Assembly (NCBI GenBank): GCA_023248175.1
Contig: JAHFFC010000039.1
Location: 1-7,541 of the forward strand
DNA length: 7,541 nucleotides
Origin: Candidatus Omnitrophota bacterium
GTDB taxonomy: Bacteria; Omnitrophota; Gorgyraeia; JACOVV01
Direction of reading: 5' to 3'
Positions within the stretch are counted from its first letter, which is position 1. The number at the start of each line of letters is the position of its first letter. A model generated the notes under the pieces. That model did no database searches and was not told the DNA's origin. It saw nothing but the letters and a program-made list of their open reading frames with translations. The translations under genes and the position numbers were made by a program. Positions 6,013-7,541 of the stretch are shown piece by piece.

Positions 6013-7541
6013 ATGAAATCACGATTATCTTACTGCCTGCATGGGTACATGATGGCTTATCTTTTACTGAATCCATATTTCATATCCAATGAGGCCAATT
6101 TCTATTTAAGTACTCCATCCATTCTCAAAGATACCAGCGAAATTGATGTATCGCTCAACGAGTGGGGACTTCCAGATCCACAAAAAGTGGTCGAAATCAT
6201 GCGATTGGCGGTTGGTGATGATGAACCGTTAGCAACGCAGGCACTGGCTACACTTTTTGAGATTTTTCCTGGTCCCAATTCTAAAAACCCTGTTTGGCTA
6301 GTCACTTTGTCTGTTGGGAAGCGGGATAGAGAAGAACTCATTAAACGAGCTCGTCAGCATGGTATGAGTTTGTACATCCTAAAACCACATATGGGACCTC
6401 TGGCTCTTTCCAGAGAATATTTCATCGCCATTGTGCGAAAACTTAAGCCGAGAATTATTCGCAGTTTCGTAGATGAGATATATGGTGAAGAATTTTGGGA
6501 TTCGCTAACGACTCCCGATCTTGAATTAATTAATCAGATGGCTCGTGGAACTGGAAATCTCCATCTAGAAATTCGAGAACGCCTGCGTTCAGAGGTAAAG
6601 ATAGGGTACCTGGCTGGGCAAAATATTCCATTAAGATTGGCGGTCGCAGAAAATGTAGTTGCGAAGGTTTTATTTGGATGGTTTCGTTTGGAGAGGTTTA
6701 AGAATGTTGCTCAACCAACAGAAGACTCCTTAGAACCTCATCTTAAAAAATATGTAGAGAGTCATCCCAATGTAATAGCTCAATTTTTATTGGGGCAGCT
6801 CCTACGGCAGGCAAAGCAGATGGATAAGGCGTTAAGGTTTGTCAGAGAAGATCAATTTCGCGGTTGTGGAAACGGAAAACGGACAGTCCCTAATTTTCAA
6901 CTAGGCAAAGATTTAAGAGTAGGTATTAAAACAACTGTAGGCATCATAGGATCAGGGGCAATTATAAAAGACTTGGCAAGATTGGTTAAAGGATTCGAAG
7001 TGGCAGATATCTACTATACAGGAGAGAGGTTAACAGAAAGAGAAGAAAAAGAACTTTCTCTTCAGTATGTGGGGACAATGGATGAATTTATCGAGAGGAG
7101 TGATTTCGTAGTCAAGTGTCCTAGTGCTGGAAATAGTGAAATAGCAAAGACTCTCATTGAAAAAGAGAATGAAAATCGAGAGTATGATTGGTTAGTGGAT
7201 ACGAGTAAGCTTGTTTCTGTAGCCAATTATAGTAGTAAAGAATTGGGAGTGGTAGTGGATGATTTAATGAATAGCTCTTTAGCGAATGAGACGATTGGGA
7301 TATTCGGTTTGGGAGCGATCGGAAAACTTCTTGCCGAACGACTTAGGGTATTGACTCTCAATCTAGTAGCCACTGTTTATAAGAACCCCCATGAAGATTT
7401 GAGGGAAAAGTTGGGTATTCGATTCGTAGAGGAAGCAGAAATCTTTCACCGAGCAAAGATTGTTGTTTTTGTAATACCCGAGAATACAGACTCTCAAGGG
7501 AAATTGAGTGCTGAGTTATTGGAGGGTGAAAGAGTCATCAC
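6013..7541 (+). CDS. Large protein with unrecognised N-terminal region and two tandem 2-hydroxyacid-dehydrogenase-type Rossmann domains (C-terminus beyond window)
   Basis: One frame from ATG 6013 stays open to the window edge, 509 codons so far. An in-frame TAA at 5992-5994 bounds it upstream. No SD precedes the ATG, and Met13/Met14 are alternative starts. Residues 1-25 are mildly hydrophobic, possibly a poor signal or anchor. Residues about 26-305 match nothing I recognise; they look largely helical, with one TPR-like stretch at 256-277 (A-Q-F-L-L-G-Q-L-L-x4-Q-M-D-K-A-L). Rossmann domain 1 starts at V309 with G310-I-I-G313-S-G315 and reaches L-V-D-T-S-K at 394-399. There Lys399 sits where D-2-hydroxyacid dehydrogenases have the Arg of N-T-S/A-R-G. 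Domain 2 starts near T427 with G429-I-F-G432-L-G434-A-I-G437. It continues through D-L-R-E-K-L-G-I-R-F-V-E-E-A-E and V-V-F-V-I-P-E-N-T-D-S-Q-G-K-L, very like the NAD domain of that family. Its catalytic residues lie outside the window. NAD binding is likely, but the reaction is unknown. The gene is AT-richer than those upstream. Confidence 0.8.
   Translation, partial: MKSRLSYCLHGYMMAYLLLNPYFISNEANFYLSTPSILKDTSEIDVSLNEWGLPDPQKVVEIMRLAVGDDEPLATQALATLFEIFPGPNSKNPVWLVTLSVGKRDREELIKRARQHGMSLYILKPHMGPLALSREYFIAIVRKLKPRIIRSFVDEIYGEEFWDSLTTPDLELINQMARGTGNLHLEIRERLRSEVKIGYLAGQNIPLRLAVAENVVAKVLFGWFRLERFKNVAQPTEDSLEPHLKKYVESHPNVIAQFLLGQLLRQAKQMDKALRFVREDQFRGCGNGKRTVPNFQLGKDLRVGIKTTVGIIGSGAIIKDLARLVKGFEVADIYYTGERLTEREEKELSLQYVGTMDEFIERSDFVVKCPSAGNSEIAKTLIEKENENREYDWLVDTSKLVSVANYSSKELGVVVDDLMNSSLANETIGIFGLGAIGKLLAERLRVLTLNLVATVYKNPHEDLREKLGIRFVEEAEIFHRAKIVVFVIPENTDSQGKLSAELLEGERVI

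Overview
The window looks like a chromosomal segment from an uncultured or little-studied bacterium. Its genes fall into two themes: sugar and cell-surface glycan chemistry, and an oligopeptide-type ABC importer. A lipobox on the binding protein, SD-like ribosome sites and sigma70-like promoters support a bacterial origin. Base composition is moderate, and visibly AT-richer from about 5890 onward. I cannot place the phylum from sequence alone. A diderm environmental lineage such as Omnitrophota or Nitrospirota is only a guess.

Left end (1-989, minus strand): a DegT/DnrJ/EryC1/StrS-type PLP sugar aminotransferase whose C-terminus runs off the window. The gap 990-1173 is a divergent promoter region with a candidate promoter facing each way. 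It also holds a 13-codon stub that reads like the start of a sugar-1-phosphate nucleotidyltransferase (MPKVVILCGG).

Centre (1174-5761, plus strand): four tightly packed genes. They are an RmlD-like NAD(P)-dependent sugar-nucleotide reductase, a family-5 solute-binding lipoprotein, a GT4-type glycosyltransferase and a DppB/OppB-type permease. The first three overlap by 4 bp at each junction (GTGA, then ATGA). The permease follows after a 21-bp gap with its own strong ribosome site and a TTG start. The aminotransferase, reductase and glycosyltransferase would fit making and attaching a modified (amino/deoxy) sugar. The binding protein and permease are half of a peptide importer. The second permease and the ATPases are absent from the window.

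Operon end (5761-5990): a further ATG overlaps the permease stop (TAATG), but its reading frame is cut after about five codons by a roughly 115-bp MITE-like element. The element has 17-bp imperfect terminal inverted repeats and a TA at each edge. Removing it on paper, keeping one TA, restores a 28-codon hydrophobic ORF that stops 4 bp before a rho-independent terminator.

Right end (6013-7541, plus strand): one uninterrupted frame runs off the window (at least 509 residues). It has an unrecognised, mostly helical N-terminal part of about 300 residues, then two consecutive Rossmann NAD-binding domains of the D-2-hydroxyacid-dehydrogenase type. This is the least ordinary gene here. No tRNA, rRNA or CRISPR array was seen.
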